Shown here one piece after another: positions 63,258-64,000 of a DNA stretch of 64,000 nucleotides. The notes under the pieces are model-generated. The model worked only from the letters and a program-made list of their open reading frames with translations, was not told where the DNA came from and did no database searches. Made by a program: the position numbers and the translations under genes. How positions within the stretch are numbered: the stretch's first letter is position 1; each line of letters opens with the position of its first letter. Source of the DNA: JAGNHN01 sp964590645 (lineage in GTDB: Bacteria > Bacteroidota > Bacteroidia > Bacteroidales > JAGNHN01); contig CAZPYJ010000016.1 in the NCBI GenBank assembly GCA_964590645.1, positions 29,377-93,376 on the forward strand. Reading direction: 5' to 3'.

Positions 63258-63266
63258 TACTAGGTT

Positions 63267-63803
63267 TTAATGCTTGAAAATCAGCTTGCCTGTGATACTA
63301 CCCTTACTCTTGGTCCATACCCTCACGAAATATATACCCTCGGAAAGAGAAGTAGATAGGGCAAAGCAATATTCTCCTTTATCTTGTAAACACTTCCCTG
63401 AATGTACTAGTTTACCATATATATCAAAGATTTGATAAGTCAATTGGTCATCCAAAGAATTGTTGTTTATTCCAGAACAACATACCATCCCAGAAGTTGG
63501 ATTAGGGTAAAGTGTCAGAATTCTCTCACTATGCTCTGTCTCCTCAGCTTCAGTGTTTTCAGGCAAGGGAACCTTATCCGGGTCTAGGCCGAGTAGCACC
63601 CGTGCTGTAAAGACTGCATCGCCCAGGGCATAAGGATTGCCGTATGCATAATCATTCAGGCTGTCGTTTTCCACTGCGCTGAACGTGAACTGCTGCTTGC
63701 ACCAGGAATCAAGATAAATCCGGTTCACATTTTTACGCAAGGCATCGCGGCGGGTGGTATCAGGCAGGGTTTCGTTCAGGTATGGGGTAGGTGCTTTTAT
63801 CAT
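63267..63803 (-). CDS. Short protein with type A T9SS sorting domain, no signal peptide
   Basis: The 178-residue product has a C-terminal type A sorting domain (ILTLYPNPTSGMVCCSG; YQIFDIYGKLVHSG; LSEGIYFVRVWTKSKG). The N-terminal 90 residues (QFTFSAVENDSLNDYAYGNPYALGDAVFTARVLLGLDPDK) are not recognised. No signal peptide precedes the ATG, and the frame upstream closes at 63843-63845. Without Sec export it could not reach the T9SS, so it may be a 5'-truncated remnant or use an unseen start. A TATATTTG element (63837-63830) lies 26 bases upstream. It ends 9 bases before the next gene on the same strand. Confidence 0.6.
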   Translation of the reverse strand: MIKAPTPYLNETLPDTTRRDALRKNVNRIYLDSWCKQQFTFSAVENDSLNDYAYGNPYALGDAVFTARVLLGLDPDKVPLPENTEAEETEHSERILTLYPNPTSGMVCCSGINNNSLDDQLTYQIFDIYGKLVHSGKCLQDKGEYCFALSTSLSEGIYFVRVWTKSKGSITGKLIFKH

Positions 63804-63909
63804 TTTTCCGGGCGTGGGGTTAAGATGACCAAATATACGTATTTACTGGATATTGTAAAGACACCGAAAGGACGGTGTTGGTTTGCTGGGTATAGGAGAA
63901 GGTTCGTGA

Positions 63910-63986
63910 GACTGCACATCCGGGAGCCCAAGGGCGAACCGGATGGGCTCAGTCGAACAATCCCGATGAGCGAAGCGATATCGGGA
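63910..63986. repeat. Two adjacent palindromic repeats near the window end
   Basis: The first is a nested hairpin: GACTG/CAGTC (63910-63914 with 63950-63954) enclosing GAGCCCA/TGGGCTC (63924-63930 with 63944-63950), sharing one base. The second is TCCCGAT/ATCGGGA (63961-63967 with 63980-63986), the same element as at 450-474. Confidence 0.65.
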
Positions 63987-64000
63987 AGAAGGAGAAGGAA

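Overview
The window reads as a chromosome fragment of a member of the Bacteroidota, probably a metagenome-assembled scaffold because it contains a 100-base N gap at 36360-36459. The assignment rests on a complete porP/sprF-gldK-gldL-gldM-gldN locus (type IX secretion/gliding motor), four proteins with type IX sorting domains (two type A, two type B/CHU_C), TANNTTTG-type -7 promoter elements in front of many genes, and weak or absent Shine-Dalgarno sequences. I would not name a genus from this sequence.

Layout: 1-1540 holds the 3' end of recJ and 1.2 kb of non-coding repeat-rich DNA. 1541-7522 is the T9SS locus, closed by two terminators. 7673-13270 (minus) is a six-gene acyl-CoA/ketone-body operon: enoyl-CoA hydratase, 3-hydroxyacyl-CoA dehydrogenase, OYE-type flavin oxidoreductase, both subunits of 3-oxoacid CoA-transferase and an HMG-CoA-lyase-like protein that lacks the catalytic cysteine. 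13471-16862 is a metal-uptake/handling module: HYC_CC_PP-like Cys-rich protein, TonB-dependent receptor and two HMA-domain proteins. 17003-20465 holds a LamG/dockerin secreted protein and an unknown membrane protein. 20500-27982 has 2-oxoglutarate:ferredoxin oxidoreductase and 2-oxoglutarate dehydrogenase E1-E2, divergently transcribed. Then come nadB, a gamma-carbonic-anhydrase-like protein, a queuosine-precursor-transporter-like protein, a NlpE/META lipoprotein and a GT4 glycosyltransferase (28096-33073).

33074-36702 is a repeat-dominated region around a LamG/CHU_C surface protein, with a tandem repeat broken by the N gap. It is followed by tRNA-Gln(CTG), a YbbL/YbbM-type ABC pair and msrB-msrA. 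A 12.8-kb minus-strand gene (39578-52339) encodes a 4253-residue multidomain type A T9SS cargo. 52575-58284 holds a DUF5020-like protein, ArsR-like and MarR-like regulators, and a tight four-gene operon: GNAT, M20 amidohydrolase, alanine racemase and ornithine-racemase-like protein. 58281-61164 has a DUF6599-like protein, a Tat-exported DUF362-like protein and truA. The window ends with repeats, a type B T9SS cargo and a short type A sorting-domain protein without a signal peptide.

Themes: the T9SS machinery and several of its likely substrates lie in one window. Central carbon genes cluster around succinyl-CoA (two 2-oxoglutarate oxidising systems plus a CoA-transferase). The most unusual DNA is non-coding: composite elements built from phased 7-bp and 8-bp arrays. 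One type is present as inverted copies about 61 kb apart whose ends supply gene stop codons. A second type is present as direct copies flanking a surface-protein gene and contains heptamers at 1, 2 and 3 nt spacing mirrored as 3, 2 and 1. I saw no CRISPR array, IS transposase, prophage or recognisable defence system.
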